Positions 44,678 through 54,673 of a DNA stretch of 64,000 nucleotides are shown here, one piece after another. Source of the DNA: an uncultured Pseudomonadales bacterium. GTDB lineage: Bacteria > Pseudomonadota > Gammaproteobacteria > Pseudomonadales > Pseudohongiellaceae. The notes below the pieces were generated by a model, which saw only the letters and a program-made list of their open reading frames with translations, had not been told where the DNA came from and ran no database searches. The stretch is from NCBI GenBank assembly GCA_943789485.1, contig CALSUH010000013.1, positions 172,134-236,133 of the forward strand, written 5' to 3'. The translations under genes were made by a program, and so were the position numbers. Every line of letters begins with the position of its first letter. The first letter of the stretch is position 1.

Positions 44678-46024
44678 TTACTGTATTAAGTTTTCCTTCT
44701 TCGCGTATTCGAGAGTTGAGGCCAGCGCCGTGCTAAATTTTTCAACCATCTCGTTGATCTGATCCTCTTCTATGATCAGTGGCGGGCAGAAGGCAACAGA
44801 GCTCCCGCTAACCACACGCAGCAACAAGCCCGCATCCTGACAAGCACGCTGTGCAAAGGCTCCTACCCGGCCATCGTTAAATGCCTGCCCAGTTTCTTTA
44901 TTGGCCACCAACTCGACTGCTCCAATGAGACCCTTGCCTCGCACCTCACCCACTAACTCATGACCTGCAAACTCCTGCAGCCGGGATTGCATGTGCACAC
45001 CCATTTTCGCCGCTTCTGCGAATAGGTCGTCTCGCTCATAAATCTCCAATGCCTTTAATGCAGCAGCACAGGCTACAGGATGGCCAGTGTAAGTATAACC
45101 ATGTCCAAAAACGCCGACCTCCGCACTCTGATCGACCATCGCTTCATACATTTCCCCGGGAATAACAGCCGCGCTAATTGGGATATAGGCTGACGACAAC
45201 TGTTTCGCTAAACTCATAAGGTCTGGTTTTATACCCATAGTCGTGGAGCCGAAATCATTTCCCGTTCTGCCGAATCCACAGATCACCTCATCAGCCCAGA
45301 GCAGAATACCGTGCTCATTCAACAAAGCTTGCACCTTAGGCAGGTAACCTTCAGGTGGCACGATCACGCCACCGGCACCCATTAGTGGTTCGGCAATGAA
45401 GGCGGCGATCGTGTCAGCCCCTTCTTCAAAGATTATTTTCTCTACGTTTTTTAATAAACGGGAAACAAATTCACCTTCCGACTCATCGCCTACCTTGCCG
45501 CGGAAGTAATGCGGACAATCAGCTCGAAGAATCCCTAGCGCCTCTACCGGGAGATCGAAATGGCTGTGCATCACAGGCAACCCGGTTAGCGAAGCCGCGG
45601 CAACGGTCACACCGTGATAGCCTCGGTCTAATGCAATGATTTTTTTCTTCTGGGGCTTACCGATGGCATTACTGTAGTAGCGCAGCATCTTTATCTGCGA
45701 ATCATTCGCCTCGCTGCCCGAGTTGCTGAAGAAGAGTCTCGCATCTGGGACTGGCACCATCGCTGCGAGCTTATCCGCTAACTCCATTACAACAGGATGC
45801 GTACGGCCACCGAAGAGATGGCTATAGGAGAGGGTTTTAAGTTGAGAGTTGATAGCGGCAATGAGTTCTTCGTTGCCGTAGCCTAGGGCCGAACACCACA
45901 GGCCTGACAATCCTTCTAGATACTGATTGCCTGTGTCGTCGAAGACATAAACGCCCTTACCACTGACAATAGTTAACTGCTCAACAGCGGCTAGATTAGT
46001 AACCGGATAAATGATCGAAGACAT
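44678..46024 (-). CDS. Class III aminotransferase (omega-type)
   Basis: 448 aa PLP enzyme: YLEGLSGLWCSALGYGN, RLFFSNSGSEANDSQIKMLRYY, ALDRGYHGVTVAAAS, WADEVICGFGRTG and the PLP lysine in MSLAKQLSSAYIPISA. Moves amino groups from amines such as beta-alanine, putrescine or phenethylamine to pyruvate-like acceptors. First in a run with the amidohydrolase, 45 nt apart, suggesting joint breakdown of an amine or amide. Confidence 0.92.
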   Translation of the reverse strand: MSSIIYPVTNLAAVEQLTIVSGKGVYVFDDTGNQYLEGLSGLWCSALGYGNEELIAAINSQLKTLSYSHLFGGRTHPVVMELADKLAAMVPVPDARLFFSNSGSEANDSQIKMLRYYSNAIGKPQKKKIIALDRGYHGVTVAAASLTGLPVMHSHFDLPVEALGILRADCPHYFRGKVGDESEGEFVSRLLKNVEKIIFEEGADTIAAFIAEPLMGAGGVIVPPEGYLPKVQALLNEHGILLWADEVICGFGRTGNDFGSTTMGIKPDLMSLAKQLSSAYIPISAAVIPGEMYEAMVDQSAEVGVFGHGYTYTGHPVACAAALKALEIYERDDLFAEAAKMGVHMQSRLQEFAGHELVGEVRGKGLIGAVELVANKETGQAFNDGRVGAFAQRACQDAGLLLRVVSGSSVAFCPPLIIEEDQINEMVEKFSTALASTLEYAKKENLIQ

Positions 46025-46111
46025 AGACTATTCACCTGTGTGATTGCCCTAGACTCTAGCATTTACTAGCCGATTTGAATACCAATCTCCGGGCTCCGGC
46101 GCGCTTGCGCG

Positions 46112-47191
46112 CTACTCCTTAGCGACGAAGCCTGCCCAGCTTTGCATATAGGTGATGAACTTGTCCGAAAGCCCTTCATCTACTAGATGGCTGCGTGCTA
46201 CTGGGTTTTCTACCGGCTTAAAATTCGGGTCTTCCTGGTAGCGATTTGGGAAGTCATGGTGCAAAATTGCCGCCCGCCCCAGCATGATCCAATCCGCGCC
46301 AGCCGCCAGCGCCTTTTCAGCCTCCTCGGGCGTTCGAATCTTACCGGCAACGCCTAATCGAACTTCCCCTCGTTCCAGCTCAGTAAAATAGGACATGAGA
46401 GTCCTGCCCTGCATAGCTTCTTCATTCGGCTCCTTAAAGACATCCCAAAGTGACAGGTCCAAGAAATCGATCTGGCCAGTGCTCATCAGCTGCTGCGCCA
46501 CAGTCTGAACTTCGCTAAGCACCAAACCAAAACGCTCAGGAGACAAACGCACACCAACCATAAAGTCATCTCTGCATTGCTCACGAATGCCATCGAGAAT
46601 TTCGAAGAAAATGCGGCTCCTATTCTCGAGAGAGCCTCCATAGCGATCATCGCGCTGATTATTTTCACTGCTCAGAAACTGACAGAGAATATAACTGTGG
46701 GCACCATGAATCTCGACACCATCAAACCCTGCCTCCTGAGAACGAACCGCTGCCGCTATGAAATCGGTAACTAGCTGTTCGACCTCGATCAAGCTGAGCG
46801 CCCGAGCGCCTGTCTTGTCATCCCCAGAGGGGCTCACTGGGTCTGTACCAATCAGCTCACTCGGCGAGCGCATGCCGGCGTGATGCAGCTGACAGATCGC
46901 TATGCTGTTGTGGGCCTTGATCGTTACGGCGAGATGACTCAAACCTTCTATGTGCTTATCCGAGAACACGCCAAGCTGTCCCGGAAAGCCCTGACCGACT
47001 GCCTGGACGTGTGCTGCACAGGTCATGGTGAGACCAAATCCGCCTTCGGCGCGCAGGGTGAGCCATCTAAACTCCTCGTCCGATAGCACGCCATCCTCAT
47101 GACTTTGGGTGTTAGTGAGAGGTGCCAACATGAAGCGATTCTTCATAGTTGGGCCACGGCTAAAGCTAAGCGGTTGGAAAAGTTGACTCAT
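46112..47191 (-). CDS. NADH:flavin oxidoreductase (Old Yellow Enzyme family)
   Basis: 359-aa FMN barrel: MKNRFMLAPLTNTQSHEDG, CQLHHAGMRS, AGFDGVEIHGAHSYILCQFLS, RYGGSLENRSRI, VGVRLSPE, and GKIRTPEEAEKALAAGADWIMLGRA. Reduces activated C=C bonds or similar using NAD(P)H. Divergent from the quinoprotein gene. Confidence 0.92.
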   Translation of the reverse strand: MSQLFQPLSFSRGPTMKNRFMLAPLTNTQSHEDGVLSDEEFRWLTLRAEGGFGLTMTCAAHVQAVGQGFPGQLGVFSDKHIEGLSHLAVTIKAHNSIAICQLHHAGMRSPSELIGTDPVSPSGDDKTGARALSLIEVEQLVTDFIAAAVRSQEAGFDGVEIHGAHSYILCQFLSSENNQRDDRYGGSLENRSRIFFEILDGIREQCRDDFMVGVRLSPERFGLVLSEVQTVAQQLMSTGQIDFLDLSLWDVFKEPNEEAMQGRTLMSYFTELERGEVRLGVAGKIRTPEEAEKALAAGADWIMLGRAAILHHDFPNRYQEDPNFKPVENPVARSHLVDEGLSDKFITYMQSWAGFVAKE

Positions 47192-47385
47192 TGTTATTGG
47201 GTGTTCCTATTAGCTGACCTAGTAGTAGATAGTAAATTCAGGCGAAAGATTACACGTTTAGACAGATTTCCGAAACCACTGCTTTTCTGCGCTTGGATAC
47301 ACTGGGCAGATTCACGTAGACTCAACAACCGGACACCTTGGCCTGTGCCCCTGAACTAGCAACCCAAAAAGAATAAGGAAACATT

Positions 47386-49248
47386 ATGCGAACTTCGCAA
47401 ACCACAGCTCTGTTTAGCGGCCTGCTCAGCGCCGTACTTTTCACCCCTTTACTTGCGCAGGGCCCTGATACACTCTCCTCTGGAAGTGAATGGACTCAGT
47501 ATCGCGGCAATCTTGCGGGCACGGGCTTCTCGCCTTTAACGCAGATCAATCAGGACAATGTGGCCACTCTCAACAGCGCCTGGTCTTACTCACTGCTTGC
47601 CAATGCACTCAATCCCGAAGAGAACCCTAGAGCACCGAATTCGCAAGTAACGCCGATTGTTGTAGAGGGTGTCATGTACCTTCCCGCGGCTGACCGAGTG
47701 ATTGCACTAGACCCTGTAAGCGGTGAAGAGCTGTGGACACACAGAGTTTCACCCAGCGCCGCTTCTAGACGCGGAGTCTCCTATTGGCCCGGCGACAACG
47801 GCTCCCCTCCACGCATACTCTATACCGCCGGTAGGCGATTGGTGGCGCTCGATGCGGCTACGGGCGAACTCGCCCCAGAGTTTGGTGATTCAGGCGAGAT
47901 CGATATGCAAATCCCCTATAACTCCGTTGCTATGATTTTCGAGAACACGGTAATAGTAGGAGCCAATACACCTAGAGGCGCTGAGGGAGGCATCGGCAAC
48001 GCAAGGGCCTTCGATGCGCGAAGCGGAGAGAAGGTCTGGGAATTTGAGTCCGTACCTGGACCGGGAAATCTCGGACACGATACCTGGGAAGGTGATAGTT
48101 GGCGCGGAAGATTAGGCGCCAATGCCTGGCCATTCTATTTCACCGTCGATGAACAACGCGGACTAATCTATCTCCCCCTCGCCTCGCCAATCCCATTCGG
48201 TTACGGTGGCGACCGCGCGGGCAACAATCTTTTTTCTAACTCATTAGTTGCAGTTGATATCCGCAGTGGAGAATACCGCTGGCATTTCCAAACCATTCAT
48301 CACGACCTATGGGATCACGATCCACCCGCGCCTCCGGCATTATTTGACATAGAAAGAGATGGCGAGTTAATTCCAGCGCTAGGCGTAACAACTAAATCGG
48401 GCTATCTGTATTTGTTAAATCGAGAAACTGGGGACGCTATCTTCGGTATCGAAGAGCGCGCCGTGCCTGCCAGTGATGTACCAGGCGAGGAGACTTCTCC
48501 CACGCAGCCGATTCCGACTAACCCGCCCGCTTTAGCGCGAGTGAGCTTCGATGCATCCGACCTAGTAACGGCAGCTGACACATCACCAGAGCATGCCGCC
48601 GCCTGTTCGCAGCTGCTCGCTAACTCTGGCAACGTCACCAACCAAGGTCCATTTACCCCTTGGGCCTACAGACCCAATGGCACTGGAAATAACACCACGC
48701 TCTTATTCCCAGGGCTTACCGGCGGGCCGAACTGGGGTGGTGTAGCGTTCGACCCTGCCAGCAAGTACGCCTTCGTCTTTGCTGGCGACATAGGTAGCTT
48801 TGGCTGGGTAGAAGAATCTGAAGACGGCGCCGAGTTTCCCATGCAGCGTCGTGGCCCCAGGCCTGGCAACTTTCAAGTAACTATCGATGGTATGTCTTTG
48901 CCCTGCCAGAAGCCGCCATGGGGAACCCTGTCGGCTGTAGATACTACAACGGGCAATATCGCCTGGCAGCAAACACTAGGACTGAGTGAAGTTCTCCCCG
49001 AGGAAAACCAGAACACCGGCAGAGCTGGGCGTGCCGCTGCCTTGGTTACTGCTGGCAATCTATTATTCATAGCAGCAACAGATGACAACCGTCTGCGTGC
49101 ACTGGACACAATGACGGGGCAACAACTCTGGGAAACAACTCTAGCGAAACGCGGAAACGCAAACCCCATGACCTACCGAGGCCCAGATGGAAATCAATAC
49201 GTGGTAATTAGTGCAACAGATACCCTGCGGGCATTCAGGCTACCGTAA
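47386..49248 (+). CDS. Secreted PQQ-dependent dehydrogenase-like quinoprotein
   Basis: 620 aa with a signal peptide (about 1-25). Family start SEWTQYRGNLAGTGFSPLTQINQDNVATLNSAW; propeller W-docking repeats GEELWTHRVSP, GEKVWEFESVPG, GNIAWQQTLG, GQQLWETTLAK; FQTIHHDLWDHDPPAPP as in PQQ glucose/alcohol dehydrogenases. No C-terminal cytochrome c domain. Oxidises a sugar or alcohol in the periplasm. No PQQ synthesis genes in the window. Confidence 0.9.
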   Translation: MRTSQTTALFSGLLSAVLFTPLLAQGPDTLSSGSEWTQYRGNLAGTGFSPLTQINQDNVATLNSAWSYSLLANALNPEENPRAPNSQVTPIVVEGVMYLPAADRVIALDPVSGEELWTHRVSPSAASRRGVSYWPGDNGSPPRILYTAGRRLVALDAATGELAPEFGDSGEIDMQIPYNSVAMIFENTVIVGANTPRGAEGGIGNARAFDARSGEKVWEFESVPGPGNLGHDTWEGDSWRGRLGANAWPFYFTVDEQRGLIYLPLASPIPFGYGGDRAGNNLFSNSLVAVDIRSGEYRWHFQTIHHDLWDHDPPAPPALFDIERDGELIPALGVTTKSGYLYLLNRETGDAIFGIEERAVPASDVPGEETSPTQPIPTNPPALARVSFDASDLVTAADTSPEHAAACSQLLANSGNVTNQGPFTPWAYRPNGTGNNTTLLFPGLTGGPNWGGVAFDPASKYAFVFAGDIGSFGWVEESEDGAEFPMQRRGPRPGNFQVTIDGMSLPCQKPPWGTLSAVDTTTGNIAWQQTLGLSEVLPEENQNTGRAGRAAALVTAGNLLFIAATDDNRLRALDTMTGQQLWETTLAKRGNANPMTYRGPDGNQYVVISATDTLRAFRLP

Positions 49249-49275
49249 CCGACCTGCTGACACAGCCCGCTCCAC

Positions 49276-50808
49276 CTAGTCACTCGCGACTAGGTTAGGC
49301 CGCTGCTGCAAGAAGTCTGTTACCTGCTCGTAGGCCAGCGCAAATTCCAGCACCTTCTTATCTTCTCCGAAGCGACCCATGACTTGGATTCCCATGGGTC
49401 TGCCTTGCTCATCAAAGCCAGCAGGAACATTCACCACAGGATTGCCAGCAAGACTTGCACCTATGACCACTTCCATCCAGCGATGGTAGGTATCCATCTT
49501 TTCGCCCGCTATCTCAGTCGGCCAGTGAATGTCTTTTGAGAATGGAAAGACCTGAGCTGTTGGCAACACAAGAAAATCGAATTGCTCCAACAGATGGACT
49601 ACCTCTCGATACCATCTCGCTCTGGCATTGCCAGCGTCATTAATCTGCCGCGCTGTTAATACCAAGGACTGTTCAATTTCCCAAATATACTCAGGCTTGA
49701 GCAACGCGCGTTGGGCCGGATCGTCATACATTGATTGAGAGCCACTGCGGCCCATGTTTCGGAGATCAACCCATGTACGCCACAGCACTGACATATCAAA
49801 ATTTGGCATGCAGTGCTCGACCTTCGCGCCTGCAGTCGCCAGCAAGTTGAGGCTAGATTCACAGACATCGAGCACACCGGCCTCCATCGCCAGATATTTC
49901 TCAAAATCTCCCATCCAGCCAATCTTAATGTCCTGCAAATTAAGTGGCGTGAATTGTTCTGCTTCGGGCAGACTGTAACGCATCACATTTGGCTCACCGC
50001 TCACCGGCCCGGCAATGCTGAGCAACAACCGAATCGTATCTTCGGTATTCCTACCCATTGGACCTGACGTCGAGAGGCCCCTATTTAACGAATCTCCGCC
50101 ACCTACTCGCCCCTTCGAAGGCCGAAAACCAATGACGTTATTGAAGGCACCCGGGTTTCGCAACGAACCCATCATGTCGCTACCATCTGCCACGGGCAGC
50201 ATATGCGTGCCGAGACCGCATGCTGCGCCACCGCTACTGCCACCTGCCGTTAGCGCTGGATTGCAGGCGCTGCCGGTAGCCCCGAAAACTGCATTGTAAG
50301 TCTGAGACCCGAGTCCAAACTCTGGCGTGTTGGTCTTGCCTATAAAGATCGCACCTTGTGCTCTAACACTGGCGACGAGCGAGCTATCCGCTGTAGCGAC
50401 TCGATTTGCATAGAGTCGCGATCCGCTGGTGGTAATCATACCTTCTACGTTAGCAAGATCTTTTACCGCGTGCGGCATGCCATGCATCCAGCCCCAGTAC
50501 TCGCCCTTGTCCAGCGCGGCATCCGCGCGGCGAGCCTGGCCTAACAGACCGTCTTGGTCGGCTAGGTTAACTATCGCATTGTAAACGGGGTTGTATCGCT
50601 CGATGCGTTGCAGGTATGCCTGCATGACTTCGAGACAGCTGACCTGCCGATCGCGGATCGCTGCAGAGAGCTTAGATGCGGTGAGTTCTGTTATGTCTGC
50701 AGGTAGCTCACTTGCTAGCAGTCCAGCCGGCATGAGCATTGAGATGGAAGCTGCAAGGGAGCCCTGCAGTGATGTGTTTAAAAATTCTCGGCGTTTCATT
50801 TCGGACAC
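49276..50808 (-). CDS. Amidase, exported, amidase-signature family
   Basis: 510 aa with a twin-arginine-like start MKRREFLNTSLQG. Amidase signature triad: Lys116 (HAVKDLANVEG), Ser191/192 (GGSSGGAACG) and nucleophile Ser215 in DMMGSLRNPG. The usual DxGGSxR is DMMGSLR, with Met in place of the first Gly. Hydrolyses an amide bond of a small or peptide-like substrate outside the cytoplasm. Last gene of a five-gene run. Confidence 0.88.
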   Translation of the reverse strand: MSEMKRREFLNTSLQGSLAASISMLMPAGLLASELPADITELTASKLSAAIRDRQVSCLEVMQAYLQRIERYNPVYNAIVNLADQDGLLGQARRADAALDKGEYWGWMHGMPHAVKDLANVEGMITTSGSRLYANRVATADSSLVASVRAQGAIFIGKTNTPEFGLGSQTYNAVFGATGSACNPALTAGGSSGGAACGLGTHMLPVADGSDMMGSLRNPGAFNNVIGFRPSKGRVGGGDSLNRGLSTSGPMGRNTEDTIRLLLSIAGPVSGEPNVMRYSLPEAEQFTPLNLQDIKIGWMGDFEKYLAMEAGVLDVCESSLNLLATAGAKVEHCMPNFDMSVLWRTWVDLRNMGRSGSQSMYDDPAQRALLKPEYIWEIEQSLVLTARQINDAGNARARWYREVVHLLEQFDFLVLPTAQVFPFSKDIHWPTEIAGEKMDTYHRWMEVVIGASLAGNPVVNVPAGFDEQGRPMGIQVMGRFGEDKKVLEFALAYEQVTDFLQQRPNLVASD

Positions 50809-50854
50809 CTATAAGACTAATAAATCAGTAAAAAAAATGAGTTCCTAGAAATCA

Positions 50855-51460
50855 CTAAAAATCGCCGAACAACTCCAATCCTAAAATACCCGCGTAGCGT
50901 TCCTCGACAATTTCCTGCTTGCTAAGACTACCATTGAGCAGGAGATCGATGTCTATCGCGATGACCTCTACCGTCTGTTTCTGCTTATCGAAATCAGCTG
51001 CAAGCTGAATAGTTGAGCCCCACAGAGACAGCATGCGCGTGTCGATTTGGCGCACGTCATTGTGTTTGGACCATTCACTACCGATGGCTATGCCTAACAA
51101 ATTCAGCTGCTCCAGCAGTTCCTGCTCAGCCTCAGGAGCAGGCGCTTCATAGACGTAGCCCTGAATATCTTGCCATCCGGACTGATAGGCAAGATTGCCC
51201 TGATAAAAACTCAATACCCATTCGAGGTATTCAGTTTTCGACTGACGATCTTGGTTCTCTTCGTCTGCATCGTAGGTAATTATAAAAATCTGCTTTTGCG
51301 GAATAGTATCGGGCCAATTTTCTAAATTAGGCCCGATGCAGGAAGCCAAAAATAGACAAACAGCCGCAATGAACCAAGGTTTCCTGCTGCTAGTTGTCTT
51401 CCTTAAACGCCAAACTGCTGCCGTAATAGGATCGACAAATTTTTCAACTCTACCGAACAC
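50855..51460 (-). CDS. Putative lipoprotein of unknown function
   Basis: 201 aa. A hydrophobic stretch FIAAVCLFLASC with a lipobox ending in Cys41 follows an unusually long 29-residue basic lead, so the true start may be inside. Mature part includes IIYDADEENQDRQS and ends in an acidic-hydrophobic YAGILGLELFGDF. Lies 2 nt after the gamma-glutamyltransferase gene. No family recognised. Confidence 0.65.
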   Translation of the reverse strand: MFGRVEKFVDPITAAVWRLRKTTSSRKPWFIAAVCLFLASCIGPNLENWPDTIPQKQIFIITYDADEENQDRQSKTEYLEWVLSFYQGNLAYQSGWQDIQGYVYEAPAPEAEQELLEQLNLLGIAIGSEWSKHNDVRQIDTRMLSLWGSTIQLAADFDKQKQTVEVIAIDIDLLLNGSLSKQEIVEERYAGILGLELFGDF

Positions 51461-51462
51461 TC

Positions 51463-53307
51463 TTACCAGCCCACCGCTTGACCATCTTTACGATGGTCCG
51501 AACCGGCGCGGTAGACGCCGTTCACTGGGTGATCCTGATCAATGCTCTGCTGGCCGAAGACAGGCACTGGCAGTGCGGGATCTTTACTAAACAGAATCCC
51601 CTGATACCCACCTACTCTGCCACCATTAACAGAACGCACATTGTGACCCTTGGCCTCTAGTGCCCGACCCACGAGACTGTAAAGATTGTCTTCCAGGGAA
51701 AGCGTATTGCTATTCTGACTATGGGTAAAACGTGCTGCATCGGTAGTCATCTGAATATTCATACCATTATCTATAACGTTCACCATATGTTGAACATGCG
51801 TCTCGGGTTGCACAGAGCCACCCATATTGCCGAACGTCATTAGAGGCTCATCGTTGTGTAATACGAAACCCGCTATAATGGAGTGGAACGGCCGCTTGCG
51901 CGGCGCGACCTCATTCGGGTGGCCCTCTTCCAACGAAAAGGCAACGCCGCGGTTGTGCAGCATCATTCCATAGGGAGCTATTGTCGCTCCGCTACCGTAG
52001 ACTGAAAAAATGCTGTGTATAAGTGAAACCATGTTTCCCCAGCGATCAGCCGTGGTCAGGTATATTGTACCGCCATCCAAACCCCCCGTAATTGAGGGCT
52101 CGGTCGCTACATCCATGTCGATACGATCACACAGAGTCGCTGCATAGCTTTTCGATAGCAATCTATCAATCGGAATATCGGAGAATAGGGGATCGCCGTT
52201 ATAAGCCTGCAAATCTGAGTAGGCTAGTTTCTTCGCTTCGACAAGAAAGTGCCAGTAATTTGGGTTTGATGGACCGAGGGCAGACAAGTCGACGTCGTGC
52301 TCCGGTGCGCAGACTTCCAAGATGTTCAACATCTCCAGCGCGGCAAAGCCCTGCCCAGGAGGAGGCAGCTGAAACACATCATAACCGTGATAATTTGTGC
52401 TTATCGGCTCGATCCATTCGGACTCGAATTCAGCCAGGTCAGCGTGAGTCATAACGCCCCCGTCTGCCTGCATCTTCGCGACGATCGCATCGGCAATGGG
52501 TCCCTTGTAGAAAGCATCTCTGCCTTGCTCTTGGATGAGACGCAGCGCGTCCGCCAATTGGGGATTGCGGATAATGCTATACAGTGGCGGCACCTCACCA
52601 TCATTGAGGAAAGTCGCTGCAGAGTCAGCATCACCGCGTAGTTTCTCTACCACGGAACTTATATCCTGATGCCTTCGCTCTGCCTGCCCCCAGCCCTCAT
52701 CGGCGACCTGCACTGCCCTGGCAAATGTCTCCTCAAAGCCCATTGTCCCGAAGCGGTTCAGTAAGGCATCGTAGCCGCTGATGGCTCCGGGCACGGTAGC
52801 CGCATTGACTCCAGTGCCGGGTACGCGTTCAACACCGAGATCTTCCTTAAAATACTCGGGAGTCCATCTGGCCGGAGCCCAACCAGCAGAGTTCAGTGCA
52901 TAAAGCTTCTTATCTTGGGCACTCCAAACCAAAGCAAACAGGTCTCCCGCTATGCCGGTATCATTTTGTGAGGTGACATCCAGAACCGCGGCGGCAGCTA
53001 CAGCCGCATCGATAGCGTTGCCGCCACCTCGAAGAATCTCCAGTCCTGCCTGTGCCGCGATCGGGTCGCTGGTTGCTACCATGCCATGGCGGGCAATTAC
53101 TTCTGAACGTCCCTGACCTAGCCAACCCTGCCCGCGCGATCCGGCAGCAGCCACGACGTTAGCAGCAGGATTGCTAATCTTCTCAGTGGGGACGCCAAAT
53201 GCGTTCAGCGATTGCGCCATACTCGACGCCAGCGGAAAGCCAGCAAGTGAGATGATTGCAACGCTGCGGACCAAAAGCCCCTGCAAGTTAATTGTAGCTA
53301 AAGTCAT
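51463..53307 (-). CDS. ggt: Gamma-glutamyltransferase
   Basis: 614-aa N-terminal-nucleophile enzyme with signal peptide (about 1-31). GGGNAIDAAVAAAAVLDV, PGTGVNAATVPGAI, PPPGQGFAALEMLNIL and the self-cleavage region GLDGGTIYLTTADRWGN with candidate nucleophile Thr414; the second residue after it is Ile rather than the usual Thr. Should hydrolyse glutathione and other gamma-glutamyl amides in the periplasm. GAAGGAGAG before the ATG. Placed with an amidase and DUF3500 protein, suggesting peptide or amide use. Confidence 0.9.
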   Translation of the reverse strand: MTLATINLQGLLVRSVAIISLAGFPLASSMAQSLNAFGVPTEKISNPAANVVAAAGSRGQGWLGQGRSEVIARHGMVATSDPIAAQAGLEILRGGGNAIDAAVAAAAVLDVTSQNDTGIAGDLFALVWSAQDKKLYALNSAGWAPARWTPEYFKEDLGVERVPGTGVNAATVPGAISGYDALLNRFGTMGFEETFARAVQVADEGWGQAERRHQDISSVVEKLRGDADSAATFLNDGEVPPLYSIIRNPQLADALRLIQEQGRDAFYKGPIADAIVAKMQADGGVMTHADLAEFESEWIEPISTNYHGYDVFQLPPPGQGFAALEMLNILEVCAPEHDVDLSALGPSNPNYWHFLVEAKKLAYSDLQAYNGDPLFSDIPIDRLLSKSYAATLCDRIDMDVATEPSITGGLDGGTIYLTTADRWGNMVSLIHSIFSVYGSGATIAPYGMMLHNRGVAFSLEEGHPNEVAPRKRPFHSIIAGFVLHNDEPLMTFGNMGGSVQPETHVQHMVNVIDNGMNIQMTTDAARFTHSQNSNTLSLEDNLYSLVGRALEAKGHNVRSVNGGRVGGYQGILFSKDPALPVPVFGQQSIDQDHPVNGVYRAGSDHRKDGQAVGW

Positions 53308-53346
53308 GTTTCGTTCTCTCCTTCACTTAGCTCGAAATCAAATGTC

Positions 53347-54582
53347 TTAGTGTGGGTGCGCCGCAAGATGCTGCGCCAATAGGTCTTTCCCGTAATCGTT
53401 GCCATTCGGCGTTCTTACAATCGTATGGATATGATCGCGAGTAGGCGTGCCAGGTGTATTGATCTGGGCCGTTCCAACTGGATTCTGATGATCGAATTCA
53501 ATCAAGATTACCGGGCTGTGTATTCTGTAGTAGAAGATCGCGTCATCTTCAGCATTACCGACCCAAGAAAAATAGGTGTCGTCGATATGCCCTCCAATTT
53601 CATCCATGGTGATATTAGCGTGAGGCTCGCGAAGGTTCGCCACATAGACACGCACTAGGTTTAGTAGTTGCGACTTCTGAGCAGTACTCATTTCACTCCC
53701 ACGCAGCCCTTCGAAGTCGAGCGTCAGATTGTCTTCATTGGCAGCGGCCAGTTGATTGTTGCGTGTTTTATCGGGATCGATAGTGGCAACAGCTTGCTGG
53801 CTCCTTTCCAGTGATTGCATAAAGGCGAGGCCGTGATCCTGCTCGTCCTGCATTATGCGATTACCAGCATACTTGCCCTGCTTGGAGATCGCCGGCTCGC
53901 CACCCCAAAAAGCTGGTGTCATGACGACTTGATCGCCCAATACGAAGAAATTGATAATTAGATGATGGCCATCCAACTGCCAACCCCAAGGTTCAGTTGT
54001 GGACGGAATACCCATAACGGTGAAATAGTATTTCTCTTCGCCGTAACGAATTGGCTCGCCGTTTAACTCGAGCAGCGATTGCTCAGTCTTCATAATATCT
54101 TGAGTCTGCGCTACGCCCTCAAAACTAAGCGATGCACGCAGCAAGTCCCATGCAGCCGTCTTTTGCTGTGCGGACATCTCTTCGAGACTCACGCCGTGTC
54201 GCGAAAAAATTCCCACATCCACGTTAGACCAATTTCGCCACTCAGGATCATCAACAGCATATTGCGTTCTACTCAACTCGGCGCCACTTAGGGTACTGAG
54301 AAAGCTAGAGGCCGCCGACACAATTGAAGCTGTAGACGCCCCCGTAGACTTCAGTGGAAATAGATCGCTAACAACACCCTGTGATGTCGCGACACCTCGA
54401 AAGGGTTCTCCTATCGCCTCTGCCAGACCACGAGAAAATATGCGCTTGGTATTGAGGAGCCCCTCGGAGTACCCACTATCGGCGTTAGTATTGGACTGAG
54501 CATTAGACTGGGAATAAATTTGTGCTGTTGATACAACGGCCACAAGAATCAATAAACTGGTGCTGGCGAGGATCTTCTTCAT
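53347..54582 (-). CDS. DUF3500 family secreted protein
   Basis: 411 aa from ATG 54582 (frame extends to 54618). Signal peptide (about 1-24). Family blocks: TLSGAELSRTQYAVDDPEWRNW, GWQLDGHHLIINFFVLGDQVVMTPAFWGGEPA, DDTYFSWVGNAEDDAIFYYRIHSPVILIEFDHQ and RDHIHTIVRTPNGNDYG. Function unknown. Directly upstream of ggt with 39 nt between. Confidence 0.92.
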   Translation of the reverse strand: MKKILASTSLLILVAVVSTAQIYSQSNAQSNTNADSGYSEGLLNTKRIFSRGLAEAIGEPFRGVATSQGVVSDLFPLKSTGASTASIVSAASSFLSTLSGAELSRTQYAVDDPEWRNWSNVDVGIFSRHGVSLEEMSAQQKTAAWDLLRASLSFEGVAQTQDIMKTEQSLLELNGEPIRYGEEKYYFTVMGIPSTTEPWGWQLDGHHLIINFFVLGDQVVMTPAFWGGEPAISKQGKYAGNRIMQDEQDHGLAFMQSLERSQQAVATIDPDKTRNNQLAAANEDNLTLDFEGLRGSEMSTAQKSQLLNLVRVYVANLREPHANITMDEIGGHIDDTYFSWVGNAEDDAIFYYRIHSPVILIEFDHQNPVGTAQINTPGTPTRDHIHTIVRTPNGNDYGKDLLAQHLAAHPH

Positions 54583-54673
54583 AAGCCACTCTCTGTGGAG
54601 CCTAAATTTGATGGACAATAGCAGGCTACCTGCTCACAGAAGATGCTGCAAGCCCAGAATCGCAGGGGTTTCG

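Noticed and set aside
46080..46112. GGCGCGCTTGCGCGCT inverted repeat after the OYE gene
   Set aside because: Loop too short and no T-run; weak evidence for a terminator.
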